Made by a program: the position numbers and the translations under genes
Shown: positions 11,570 to 23,271 of the stretch, in pieces
Numbering within the stretch: position 1 is the first letter of the stretch
Layout of the letters: each line of letters begins with the position of its first letter
Assembly: GCA_004369045.1 (NCBI GenBank)
Contig: ML213520.1
Span: 1-64,000 of the forward strand
Direction: 5' to 3'
Source: Heliocybe sulcata
Lineage: Eukaryota > Basidiomycota > Agaricomycetes > Gloeophyllales > Gloeophyllaceae
Length of the DNA stretch: 64,000 nt
The notes under the pieces: model-generated
What the model was told of the DNA's origin: nothing
What the model saw: the letters and a program-made list of their open reading frames with translations, nothing else
Database searches by the model: none

Positions 11570-12840
11570 ACCCGGAAAGAGGAAGACCTAAACAAACAAC
11601 AACAACCACACACCAGCACCAATCCCTTGGTGCTGCCACGGCTGCGAGGCCCCGGGAATCAAAGGGTATGAAAGTAGCTTGGAGGGAGTCAATGGGAAAT
11701 ATAGGACCGAGACCACAAGCCACAAGAGCGACGTAGCAAAGCGCTAAAAATAGAACAAGCGGCGAAAGCGACCAGAAGCGACATAGGGCACTATAGAAGC
11801 GAAAAGGCGCTGAACGCTAAAAATAGATGTAGACTTTAAAAATAGAACAAAGGAAAAACACCTCTGGTGTCTGGCAAAACACAGACAGCAAAAGCTCTGA
11901 AAGAAACGGACGGAAAGCGCACAATGAGCGAAACAGCGACGCATGGGAAAATATGACAAAGCGACAGCGGCGGGTGTAGCGACAGCGCCCAATAGTTGGC
12001 AATAGCTAGGGACGACTCGGAGCGTAGAGCAGCGAAGATTTCGTGAAGCGCGGGATAGTGAATGACACTTGTCGGCCGTTTAGCAACAAGCAACGACTTT
12101 AGCGACGATTAGCGACGAAGAGCGGGATTAGCGACGGCGACGCAGGAAACTCAGACAGAGACACAGGAAAGAGAGGGGAACACTGGATTGCGCAGGGAGG
12201 ACGAGATACAAGCTCTGGGGGGACTCTGGTAGCCTCGGAAACCTCCATTATGAGTACAGGAGGTGCTACTCTAGTAGTCTACCTGCCTAAACCAAATATC
12301 CGAGGTCCCTGTGCTAAACAATAAGAACAATAACTATATGCAAAACAATAAGAAAGGCTAGACCAAAACCCGAACCTCGGAACAAGCTCCAGGAGCTGCA
12401 GCGTCCATATGCAGAGGCAGCCGCTGGCCGATGCAAGCGTGGGAATGTGCGCTCGTCGCATCAAAAGCGATGCCGATGAGCGGCCGGACGACAGACGGTG
12501 CCGGCAAGGCACGCACACTCTCGGAAATGACTCGAACTGACTGAGACGACCTAGAACAAGTCTGCCGGCCATTGCCGAAGCGTCGCTGCGTCGCTGCACC
12601 GCACCGCTACGACGTGCCGCCGACGCCGACAGCGACGCCGACGCAGCGCCGCTGCAGCGCTGCATCTCGAGAGGTCAGCGACAGCCTGTGGAATGATTCG
12701 GAGAGGTTGTCGGGCGAAGTCGGAGCTCTGGAAAAGCCAGGAAATAATGGAAAAATCCATAGAAACTTGAATATCGCTCGTAGCGCGACGCCGCGGATAC
12801 GCTCACTATCGCACAGAGCGTGGAAATCTGCGTAAATGGT
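11570..12840. mobile_element. unidentified non-coding insertion inside the gypsy fossil
   Basis: About 1.2 kb separates the zinc-knuckle part of gag from its downstream acidic part. It encodes no recognisable protein. It is full of short repeats of AGCGAC/GCGACG type (clearest at 12090-12145) and has a duplicated CGCTAAAAATAGA motif (near 11741 and 11815). Composition differs from the flanking gag. I could not fix the ends, target duplication or terminal repeats. A non-autonomous LTR or SINE-like insertion is possible, as is a low-complexity expansion. Confidence 0.45.
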
Positions 12841-13767
12841 CTGAAAATGTGTTTTCGGCGCTCAGAGACACGTAGGGCGTATTAGCGCGGTGGCCTTTCT
12901 GTCCACATTGAAAGCATTTACCTTCAGCCATGTACTTCTTGCGATCTATTTTGCTCAGACGATCAACGTCCATAGCGTCAGGATCACGTTCCTTCTTGAA
13001 ATACTTGGGCACGGCTTTAGCGGGTTGCTTTCCTTGGCTGCGCAATTGATGCGCTTTCAACCGACGGTAGTTCAGATCATATCTGGATACCGCAGCATAC
13101 CAGCCTTCAATAGTTGTAGGCAACATTTCCATGCCATAGATCCTGCTGACCAATCTGTTGGTTAAGCCTTCTTGGAAATAGTTGATCAACAGCGCATCTT
13201 GGGTGATGCCACTGTGCAAAGCATGAATCTTGAATTCAGCTATGAATTCATCGGCAGTTTTGCCCGACTGCTTCAGGGTTTGAAGCTTGTTTAAGGCTTC
13301 TCCCACAGTGTTCACTTCTTGGAACGCGGTTTGGAATTCGGTGATGAATTCGTTGTATGTTCCGAAGGTGATGTCGTTATTCTGGATATGGGCATTGATG
13401 TATGTTTCTGCCCATGCTCCTGCGGTTCCTCCTTTCAAGTGCGACAGCACGAAAAGGATTCGCTTGTCATCGGTGTTGTAGATTTCTTGGTTCACTTTGA
13501 GGTAAAGCGTGATCTGGAGTAGGAATCCCCTAAGCTCCTCTCTCTTTCCTTCATAGTCTTTGGGAGTAAAAAGCTTCAATTCATTCGGTCGAGGTGCTTG
13601 TATAGCAGGAGCATTCACTGATGGGTTTAGGGCAGGAGTGTTCTGTGCCTGGGTTCCCATGTTGTTCGGGTATGACTAGCACACCAATCGGAGGTCGAGT
13701 AAGACGCTAGACAGTCGATGCCTAGACTTGAGAAGTCGGCAATGTCGATATAGAGAGCTTAACCTAA

Positions 13768-14138
13768 TGTTAGGAAAAGACTCCCCAAGGATCAATAGGT
13801 CGAATAGATCTCGCTAATATGGCAAGAGATCTAAGGCTCAGTTCACCCAGACCTTTAGTGATCAAGGGTAGTCGTCGGTTCGAGGGGAATCTAGTTGTTT
13901 AACCAAGAGGAGGTTAAGCTAGGGTACATGCTACTGTACAGGTAGTATATATACTAGTGTCCAGTGCCGAGACGCGTAAGCTAGTTACCAGTCCCTACCG
14001 ACCTAAGAATGCGCAGTAGTTAAGTAACAACGAGCATGAGAGCGTATCCTACGAGACACGTGTCCATAGTAACGAGGAAACAATAAAGATGAGAAAATGA
14101 AAAAGAGTACGTGCCGGTTGTTAAGTGCTTCGTAACAG
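13768..14138 (-). repeat. 5' LTR of the gypsy fossil
   Basis: On the minus strand the sequence starts TGTTACGAAGCACTTAAC and ends CCTAACA, giving TGTTA/TAACA terminal inverted repeats around 371 bp. It has a TATA-like run (AGTATATATACTA) and lies about 100 bp before gag. No second copy is present in the window. Confidence 0.6.
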
Positions 14139-14418
14139 TATGCTCCAAAAATTTCCACAGGGCGAAGAGTTTGGGCATTCCAGGACGACGCGCAGTGGGC
14201 TAACGCATGCGCGGGCGGGACAGCTATGAAAGCCTCTCTGAAACGCCCATCCGCGTGGAGAAGTTAACGGGCAGCTGGCAACATGAACGCGTGCAAACGA
14301 GGCGAAGAGCATAAGATCCTGGGCCTGCATCCTAGGGCCGAAGAACGAAAGCATTAAATCATAATTCTACCTACTATACAAGTCCTCGGAACTATATCCG
14401 CAATCATCCCAAAGATCC

Positions 14419-16607
14419 CTAAAAGAAATCAATAATCTCGGGCCACATCGCGTCCTCGCACCCCAACCACTCCAGCCACTCATGTGCGCTATACCGCGCG
14501 CGCCTGCTGGGCCACTTCTCGAGCTCACGCACCTTGCCGTCCGAGTGGCGCACGACGGTCCAGTAGTCGTCCCCGAGCCGGACGACGCGCACCATCGGGA
14601 ACCCGAGCTCGACGAGGAGCGCAACGTCGGGGACTGCGTATTGCGGAAAGGCGATGAGCCGGATGGAAGGAGGTACCCCAGGGCGGAGTTGCTGCACGCA
14701 AGAATCAAGAGTTAGTCGGGACGGGGGACAGGTTGAAGCAGGGGCTTACGGATATGAAACTCGGCATCTCCGCCAGCTCGGGCAGCTCCCCGTCGAGGCT
14801 CAGTGCCCGCACCGTCCTGGGCACGAGCCACGTCGCCAGCCCCGGCGCGACGTCCCCCGGGATCGTGATGTGCAGGTTCCGCAGCGCGGCTAGGCTGGGC
14901 AGGACGCCCCACACCGCCGCGTCGTACCCGAGGCGGTTCTGCATCGACTTGAACGGCGCCTTGAGGTGCAGCGTCTGCAGGTGCGGGCGGTGCCGCAGGA
15001 ACTCGGAGATGGCGGGGAACAGGTCCGCGTCGGCCACGGACGCGGAGATGTTCATGATCGTGAAGGCGAAGTGCTTGAGGTATGGCAGTGCCGTGCGGTG
15101 CGCCCGGAACTGGGCGCTCGGGCCGCAGTTGAGGATGCAGCTGATGCGCAGGGTCTCGAGTTGTCGTCCGTTGGCGAGGATTTCGGCGAAGACTTGACGG
15201 TCCGCGCGGATGGTCCCGGAAAAGTCGAGCTGGGTGAGGTGGCGCACGGCGAGGGCCTCGGTGGAGAGCGTCGAGAAGAGGCCTTTGAGGGAGAGCTCGC
15301 GGATGGTGCCTTGGTTGTGCGCGATGAAGGAGAAGGTCTGGGACGCGTTTTCGTCGAGGTCGTAGACGGCGAGTTTGCGGAGGGATTTAAGGTTGGGCAG
15401 GGAGATCGGGCAGGATCGGTTCGTGGGTCTGGCAAGATGCGGTATAAGCAAATGCTAGAAAGACGCTGGCAGGGCGCGTGCGTACTTTAGCGACAGCCCT
15501 TCGATTTTGGAGCGTGCAGACTCGATGACGCGCAGGACCGAGTTGAGCCCTTGTGGATTCATCGTGCAGTGGAAATTCGAGAGGTTGATCATCTTCGGCA
15601 GCGCATTCGCCAACATGCCTGCACCCGCTACTCAATCGACGCCACACGAAGCTCACAAGAGAATCCCTACCCGTCTGGAACGCCATGCTCTGCTGCACGC
15701 TCAACCTCGGCGCAAAAATCCTCAACGTCTTCACCAGCGCCGCAAACCCCGGATCCACGATGATCCTCGTCAGAATGTCCGCGGACCGCTGCGCATGCCA
15801 CTTGTCGAGCTGCTGATCCAGCCGTACTTCAGGCTGCGACTCGTCCTCGTCGTCTTCCCACACCACAAAGTGCAGATCGATCTTTTGAAACAAGAGTTGC
15901 GAGGCGACGCGCGAGACGATGTGCGGGACGAGGAGGAGGGTCTTGAGGTCGTGCCGTGGGAGGAAAAGGGCGATTTCACGCCAGATTTCGACCGAGAACA
16001 TCGGGTAAGTGCGCGGGAGAGCCGGGGATTGCTGGGGAGCCGGAAATGAGCGAGAGTGGCGGCGGCGGCGGCGGCGCAGCGTACCTTGTCAGCGACGGCG
16101 ACGATGCGCCTGCTGAGCATCGTGCTCGCTTCTGGGTGCTCCGGCTCGAGCCTCAGCACAGCTTCAAGATCTAATGACCGCAAATGCGGGTGCGAGTGCG
16201 CATGGACGGGGAAGGACATGGTCGCCATGGTCGTCAGCGGTTGAGGGGGAGGAGGAAGAGCAAGCACACACGAGACCTTCGTGAGCGCCGACGCGCCTGC
16301 CGGCGGCGAGCCTGGCCTTGGCACGTAGGAGACGGGCGGCGGCGGCGTTATGCGGGGACAGGTCCGTGATCTGGAGGACGGACGAGACGGCGTTCTCGAT
16401 TGTGGTTCTAGAGCTGGGAGGCCCAGGTGAGACGAGACGCCGGACCACGGTTGGGCCCGCGAACCAGAAACCAGAAGCTTACCTGGCCTGGAGGTGCTGC
16501 ATCGCGTATAACAGAACGTCGGCTTTTTGGTCATCGGAGAGGAGGGCTGTGACGTCGCGGACGGAGGCGTCGAGGATCTTGGGGTTGAAGACGGTCCTGG
16601 CGGCCAT
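14419..16607 (-). CDS. TPR-like / F-box / leucine-rich-repeat-like protein
   Basis: Predicted 597-residue protein from seven exons: 16607-16483, 16413-16277, 16170-16085, 16031-15671, 15618-15486, 15428-14750 and 14691-14419. Residues about 1-115 are helical and TPR-like, with ALLSDDQKADVLLYAMQHLQ and a second helix pair at DLEAVLRLEPEHPEASTML. An F-box-like segment follows (MFSVEIWREIALFLPRHDLK and VPHIVSRVASQLLF). The rest, about residues 200-597, has irregular leucine-rich repeats. Known for such fungal proteins: the F-box binds Skp1 of SCF ubiquitin ligases and the repeats select substrates. The substrate is unknown. One donor (GTCTCG at 16276) is weak, but both the frame and the downstream match require it. 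Exons sum to a clean frame. Confidence 0.72.
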
Positions 16608-18434
16608 GGCGGAGGCGGGCCTGGGAGGCGGCGCGGTCGGTGTGGGTGTCGACGATCGGGGGGTCAGGAGGGCAGTCGCGACGTGCTATATACCCAGCAT
16701 CCGGTTCTTCTTTGTCGTTGCAGGGGACGGTGGGCAGAGGTCAAATTGGCGTGTATTTACGGCTGCACTCAGTCTGGAACGTCCGGCGGGGAGACGCCGT
16801 TCCCGTAACGGAGGAATGTGTTTTCCCTTGATTTAATTATTTCGCTGCTAAATATAGTTAGAGTTGAATAAGCTTATATACACGTGTAGGACCCACAATA
16901 CCTCGAGTAGGCCAAAGGGATGTGCTCGCCTATCAGAGCAGGTACGGTAGGCGAGACGTGGTCAAGCTTCGCTGGGGACTTCGTGGGTTAGTTGTTCATA
17001 TCCGGAGGACAAACATATAGACAGGCGAGATATGGCGTCTACATCTGGACGTAGCGTCGGAACCAGTGATAACTGCGAACGTTTGACCGCAAGAGATATC
17101 AGCGAATTCATGTAATCACTTGCTTTCCAGAAGTAGCATGAGACCCCAGACTATTCGTGCACCGCTTACAATCTGAGGGTTCCATTCTTTGAGGATGAGT
17201 TGAAGAAGATTGGTACTCACATGATACTCCTCAAACTAGAGATATGTAGTAGAGGCAATGTCGGATCCAGTGGTACAAGAGGTTAGCACGAGAAGTCGGG
17301 AGTGGCTGCAGGCTGAAGCCGGCCACCGAGCGAGGCAGCAGTCAAAGGACGCTTTGCCGCAGAGGGAGAGGAGCGGAGGGGGGAAATGGAATGGGTTGGA
17401 AGCAAACAAGAGATACTTCAGCTCTTATAAGCGTGAACTAGATGAAGCAGTGACGTACATGTCGATGACCATTGGACACAGAAGGAAAGTAAGAAAGAAG
17501 CAGTGAAGTGGCGCGTGAAGACAGAATGGAAGAGGATAGAATAAAGCCATATTTGGGTACCGTCCTGTCAAATTCCCACCAAAACTATACAACTATGTCA
17601 TTTAGTTTTTGACTCTCGCAGGCATAGTTTGGCTCCTAATACCAAGCAAGCTTTGCTCACTCTGGTTTTTAATCACGGAAGGACGCGTCAGCTTTGTCTC
17701 CCTCCATCTCAGGCCGCTTTCTGATCATAATGTCGACACTGCAGTCGCTTTGCTTCCGTCAGACTGATTACTAGAGATAATTTTGTATTTATTTTTACTG
17801 CAGGAGGACCCCGGAGGCTGGATAACTATATTATCGAACGCCGGCGCGTTAGGAACACCAATCACATAGCAGTAATTGTCCTCCCGCGGCACTCCCACGG
17901 CACTCCCAGCTGTTATCCCAATATGGCGTCGCAGTAGCCTTTTCTATCGCCGTGTTACACGCCACTTTGCTTGCAAGCTTCTGTTTTCCTTCCTTCTCCG
18001 TCCGATGGTCGACCAAATGTACGTCACAGTTGTATCTCGTCTAGGTTATAAAACATATATATAGAGTCCTCCGCATGTATCTTTCCGTCGTCCCTCTTTC
18101 CCTCTTCCCCCTCCCCTTTCCTACCTCTCTGTCGCGTGTTCTTTGAATATGCTCCCTCGCCACGAGAGCCCTCGACTCAGGAACTTCAAGTAATCTCTTA
18201 CCCGAATTTACATCGGCGATCACCGCTCTTCCGCTCATAATCAATATATAGACGGTATGTTCCTGTAGTCTGGAGACTTTGCCACCCGGTTCCAGCGTTT
18301 GACTAAGTACGACCCACCCCTTCGGTAACTAGATTCCGGGGTCCTCCGGCAGTCAAAAAGATCTCAAGTAATCAGTCTGACGGAAGCAAATCGACTGTGC
18401 TCTCGGACACACTCCGTTCACTCGAAGCAAGACG
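16608..18434. other. intergenic, no supported gene
   Basis: Shared 5' flank of the minus-strand F-box gene and the plus-strand Dis3 gene. An 82-codon frame at 17258-17506 is charged and featureless, without splice signals or a family match. Near 18050-18110 there is an AT-rich run followed by a pyrimidine-rich stretch that may belong to a promoter. No RNA gene was recognised. Confidence 0.4.
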
Positions 18435-21400
18435 ATGGTCGACATCACGATCAAAAAGCGGCCTCAGACGGATGCGGTCGTCACCCAGCGCAAGTTCTTC
18501 AAGAAGACCGCGAGGGGCAAGGTTATCAAGGGTGCGCACACCTCCCACTTTCTGAACCACACCTTTCAACTATGCCTCAGTTCTAAGGGAGCGCTACCTC
18601 CGCGACGACGTCGGATGCGGCATACAGGGCTGCCAAGCCTGTCAAGGACAAGGCGCGGATGTTCTCCCTCCAGCGGGCGAGGCAGGCCATACGGCGTACC
18701 CGAGTGGCCATTTCGTGCTCCCGGACACGAATGTATTCTTGTCGCAGGTGAGTACGGTTTGTCAGCGAGGAGGCAGGGCCTTTGCGTGGTGCGAACAGGG
18801 AAGGCCGGGTGAGGGCTGCGAGGGAGGGCCAGGTCGTCGCGGAGCCGACAAGCTTTCACAGACTTGAAGGTTTGGTGGATGTGAACGGACGGTTCAACGA
18901 TGAGGCGTCCGGCACCGAGCGTTTGGGATTGCTGCGGGGATAGTGCACCAATGAGCGGCAGATGGGCAATACACGTCTGACTGCTACTCCGCGTCCTCGC
19001 CTAGTCCCCAGTCCCCAGCCTCCTCCCCCCTTCCCTCGCCCGTCCTTTCTGGCCCCCATGTACTCACTCCACCCCAGATGGACCTCCTTGAATCCCCACT
19101 CCTCTCCCCGCCCCTCATCCTCCTCCAGACCGTCCTCGAAGAAGTCCGCCACCGCTCCCTCCCTCTCTACAACCGCCTCAAAGCCCTCACGAAGAGCGAC
19201 GACAAGCGCGTCTGGGTGTTTTATAACGAGTGGAGGCGGTCAGTCCTTTCTTCTCCCTCTGACTTGCCTGCTCCCCACATACATATTGCCTGATGGACCA
19301 ACGCGAGGCACGGGTGGCTTGAGCCGTGTACCGCCAAGCTAGGTGCAGGCCACCTTGGTCTCGCGCCCGCTGGCTCATGGCAACTACGCTTGTAGCGTGG
19401 TGCCAGAATCGTCCCCCTCATAGTCCTGCCAGTTCTCTTTTCCTTCCTCTCCCTTCAACCCTCCAAGGCTCGGGAAAGTTTTTTGTCCCGTCCGCCTCCC
19501 CTCTTGTGGTGCGTCGTGTCTCGCGTAGCCTGAGTTTCGTCCGGCAGCAGGAACGATGCGTTTCTAGTCACACTTTGTGCTCAGTGCCTCGGTGCAGCTT
19601 CCAATCAGCCTCCACCTGGATGTGGTCATCAGCCACATTGGCATCTCATTGCCGCCCCAAGCCCGCGAAATCGTACCCAACATCGAATGGCGTCGATTTC
19701 GTGTCCTGTCGCCTCGCTTCATGTCTAGCTTGGATATATATCCCTTTCACCCGTATCTGGCATCTCACATCTCTTTCGCTCAAATCTCCTCCCTGACATG
19801 GTATATATTTTCGTGCTCATAAAACTACTTTTGATCCTAGTGAGACCGCCATAATCAGAGAAGACAACGAAACCCCGAACGACCGGAACGACCGCAGCAT
19901 CCGGCGCGCCGCCGCGTGGTACCAGTCCCACCTGCCCGCCACATCCGCCAGAGTAGTACTGCTGACAGACGACGCGGCGAACAGACGCAAGGCGCAGGCG
20001 GAGGGGATTACTGTGTCTTCAGGTGCGTGCCTAATACGAAGTATGAAGCGAAGCGAGACTGACGGTTGGGGTGGGGGATTGCAGTGAGGAAGTATGTCGA
20101 GGGCACGAAGGACTCGGCGCAGCTCCTTGACCTCTTGGCTGGCGGGGACGACGGCGAGGGGATCGAGCCTACGAGGGCGGTAGCGGCGAGGAGTGCTCTA
20201 TATGAGGATGTGCGTACGTTCTCGATTACTTGGGGTGAAGCTAAGACGAGTTGCGTGTAGTACTTACCCACGGCGACGGTGCTTGCGGGGGTAAAGGCGG
20301 GCGAACTGTACCAGGGCCATTTCAACGCGAATCCGTATAACTATCTTGAGGTGTGTCTTGTCCTTCATCCAGTTCCTCCTCGCCTCTTTCCCCTTGCGTT
20401 CTGATTACTCGCACAGGGAAGCGTAAGTGTCCCCGCCTTCAATAAACCCATACTCCTGGTCGGCCGCGCGAATATGAATAGGGCTGTAAATGGGGACGTG
20501 GTGGCGGTGGAGGTGTTTCCGGAGGCGGAGTGGAAGGCGCCGGGGGACGAGGTTGTGGATCAGGAGGGTGGGTGGCGTCTATACTCGCGCTTTTTGTTTT
20601 TTTTTTCTTTCTTCGTGTTGTTTGATTCCTTCCTCGCGCTCTTCTATTGCCTTTATCCCCGTCCGCCTTCGGTTTCGGGATTGCGTTCTAGTGTGGAAAG
20701 TACTGACGTTTGTTCGCGTGTACAGCAACGCTCAAGAACGACGACGCAGAGGATACGGACGAGGAAGGCGAGGGCGGGGAGGGGGAGGTGCGCGCTGAGG
20801 AGAGGAAGGCGGTGGAGGTGGGGGAGAAGGGGGAGAAGCAGCCCACGGGGCGGGTTGTGGGGATCGTGAAGCGGAATTGGCGGGCGTACGTCTGTCTCCC
20901 TCTTCCGTATACCCATGATCTCATTTTGAGTTATGCAGCTACGTCTGCCACATCGACAGCACGTCGCTCTCGAACGTGTCTGCGACGTCGCTGTCGCAGC
21001 AGACCGTGTTCGCGACGCCCGTGTCGCGTTTGCTGCCGCGGATACGGCTGCGGACGAGACAGGCGCCGCAGTTGCTGGGGCAGAAGATATTGGTCACTAT
21101 CGATTCGTGGCCTGTGACAAGTAGGTGTGTGGATTTGCTCTTCTGTAGTCGCTCTCCTTCTCCCCATGCCTCATATATATCTATCCATGCCCTGTACGAC
21201 ACCGCTGACGCGCTGCTAGGTATCCAGAGGGCCACTTCGTGCGTGCGCTGGGGCGGACGGAGAGCAAGGAGGCGGAGCAGGAGAGTTTGTTGTTGGAGTA
21301 CGAGGTGCCGTATCGCCCATTCGGAGGCGCGGTGTTGGGGTGCTTGCCGAGCGAGGGAGAAGGATGGGTTGTTCCGCCGAAGAGCGAGGCGAGCCCGGAG

Positions 21401-23247
21401 TGGAGGGGGAGAGAGGACCTGAGGGGGCTGTGGATTTGTAGTATCGATCCGCCGGGTGAGTGTTGATGTGGTGTTGGTGGATGGGCGGGAGCTGATGAGT
21501 GGGTGGGTGTAGGGTGCCAGGATATTGACGATGCGCTGCACGCGAAGAGATTGAGTAATGGGAATATCGAGGCTGGCGTGCGTGAGTACCCTCTTACTTG
21601 GCGCGACTTTTAGGCTGAGGAAGGCGCGGCAGATATTGCGGACGTGTCGCATTTTGTGATGCCCGACAATGCGATGGATAGCGAGGCCGCGGCGAGAGGG
21701 ACGACCGTGTATCTGGTGGATAAGAGGGTTGATATGTTGCCTGCACTGCTGGGGACGAATTTGTGTAGCTTGAGGCCGTATGTGGAGCGCCTGGCGTTTT
21801 CGGTTATTTGGGTACGTGCTTTGGTTTTGGTTTGGTGTTGGGTGTTAGGTGGAGCATCGTTGACGGCTGTGTAGGAGTTGTCTCCGGAGGCGGAGATTGT
21901 GGGTGTGAGGTTTGCGAAGAGCGTTATTGCGAGTAAGGCGGCGTTCACGTATGAGGAGGCGCAGGTGCGCAAGGACGATCCGTGAGTCCTCCAAGATTGA
22001 CTTGCCTTGTTACTGAGTTCGTTGTCAGCAATATGAAAGACGAGATCACGGAGAGCATCCGCCTCCTCAACAGCCTCGCCATCAAGCTCAAAGCCGGGCG
22101 TATGGCAGCCGGCGCGCTGAACCTCGCGTCGCCGGAAGTCAAAATCCACCTGGACAGCGCGGAGTCGTCGGACCCGATCGACGTGGAGCAGAAGGAGCTC
22201 AAGGAGACGAATAGTCTTGTGGAGGAGTTCATGTTGTTGGCGAATATTAGCGTGGCGAGCAAGATTCAGGAGACGTTCCCGCAGACGGCGGTGCTGAGGC
22301 GCCACTTGCCGCCGCCGAGGACGAATTTTGAGAAGTTACAGGATATTTTGAGGAAGAGGAAGGGGATGGAGCTGGATGTGAGCAGTTCGGGGGCGCTGGC
22401 TGCTTCGTTGGATAAGTGTTTTGTGAGTGCCGTGTTTTGTCGGCTGTTATCTCCTATCTTGACGGTTGACATAGGATCCCGAGGAGCCTGCGTTTAATAC
22501 GCTTGTTCGGATTATGGCGACAAGGTGTATGCTTTCCGCAGAGTACTTTTGTTCGGGAAGTGTAGCGAGGGATACGTTTGGTCATTACGGCCTCGCAAGC
22601 CCCATCTACACGCACTTTACCAGTCCCATTCGGCGGTATGCTGGTATGTCATCCTATTCCTATACTTGTCCTCACCAGTGCTAACTTGCTCGCGTAACAT
22701 TTTACAGATGTACTTGCACACAGACAGCTCGCAGCTGCGATAGCGTATGCGCCTCTGCATCCCAGTCTACATTCGAAGAGCCATGTCGAGCGTGTTCTGA
22801 ATGTTGTGAATCGGCGGCATCGGATGGCCCAGATGGCCAGCCGGGCTAGTGTGGAGTTCTACGTTGGTCTTGCGCTCAAGGCGAGGGGAGAGAGGGAGCA
22901 GGGTATTGTCCGGGAGGAGGCGTTCGTTATTCGGACGTTCAGGAACGGCCTTAATGTCTTTGTCTCCAAGTGCGTCGTCTTACCTAGAGTTATGGTGGTC
23001 GTGCTGAACGCGCCCTTTTCGTTGCAGGCTCGGCATCGAAGGGCTGGTAATGTTCAAACGCGAGATCAAGTTCGACGCGGACAATTACACGGTCACGATT
23101 CCCGCAGATTTGACGGGGAAGGAGGACGTGACGATCGCCGTGTTCGACAAGGTGACTGTGAACATTGAGATCGAGAAAGACAAGAATACGCAGCGGGGCA
23201 AGGTCAAGATGACGCTCGCGAAACCAGTCGATTCGCATCACATGTAG
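18435..23247 (+). CDS. dis3: exosome exoribonuclease/endoribonuclease Dis3 (Rrp44)
   Basis: Catalytic subunit of the RNA exosome, 984 residues (yeast Rrp44 is about 1000), from 17 exons that sum exactly in frame. The N-terminal PIN domain keeps its acidic residues: D81 in LPDTNVFL, E110 in VLEEVR, and the Asp residues of [10 protein letters not shown] and LLTDD. Cold-shock-type RNA-binding domains follow ([19 protein letters not shown] and the [15 protein letters not shown] segment). The RNB domain has [22 protein letters not shown], and [20 protein letters not shown]. An S1-like C-terminus ends [20 protein letters not shown]. Both PIN endonuclease and RNB 3'-5' exonuclease centres look intact. 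It acts in nucleus and cytoplasm on rRNA, snRNA and aberrant RNAs. Two introns are unusually long (331 and 602 bp) while the others are 48-158 bp. It converges on the phosphatase gene with 24 bp between stops. Confidence 0.95.
19239..19840 (+). other. 602 bp intron of dis3
   Basis: Donor GTCAGT after codon fragment CG, acceptor GATCCTAG. Family alignment across the junction (NEWR then RETAIIRED) shows no missing exon, so the whole length is intronic. It contains a GC-rich imperfect hairpin near 19309-19350 and long pyrimidine runs. No convincing box C/D or H/ACA snoRNA was recognised. Confidence 0.6.
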
Positions 23248-23271
23248 TAGCATCCCAAATACAGTGTCGCG

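Larger units (their letters stand above)
10960..14138 (-). mobile_element. Ty3/gypsy retrotransposon fossil with a nested insertion
   Basis: The order along the minus strand is LTR (14138-13768), gag (13660 to about 12880), a foreign insertion (about 12840-11570), the rest of gag (about 11560-11286) and an aspartic protease start (about 11300-11017). Gag opens MGTQAQNTPALNPSVNAPAI, has the usual capsid region (LKLFTPKDYEGKREELRGFL) and a CCHC knuckle beginning CFQCGQKGH. The protease carries LLDTGCMGKVMSKEF. Reverse transcriptase, integrase and the 3' LTR are missing, so the element is truncated and certainly dead, with at least a few breaks besides the insertion. Age cannot be judged from one LTR; the readable gag suggests it is not ancient. 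Confidence 0.8.

Noticed and set aside
12090-12145. AGCGACG repeats considered as a CRISPR-like array
   Set aside because: Units are short and degenerate without spacers of even length, and the organism is a fungus.
17258-17506. 82-codon plus-strand frame
   Set aside because: Charged, low-information sequence with no domain, no splice partner and no family resemblance.
18962-19342. Long frames inside the dis3 introns
   Set aside because: They read across a coding exon in the wrong frame or are pyrimidine-rich intron sequence; the family alignment leaves no room for extra exons.
20653-21652. Minus-strand frames of 80-240 codons opposite dis3
   Set aside because: Reverse-complement shadows of GC-rich coding exons; no independent support.
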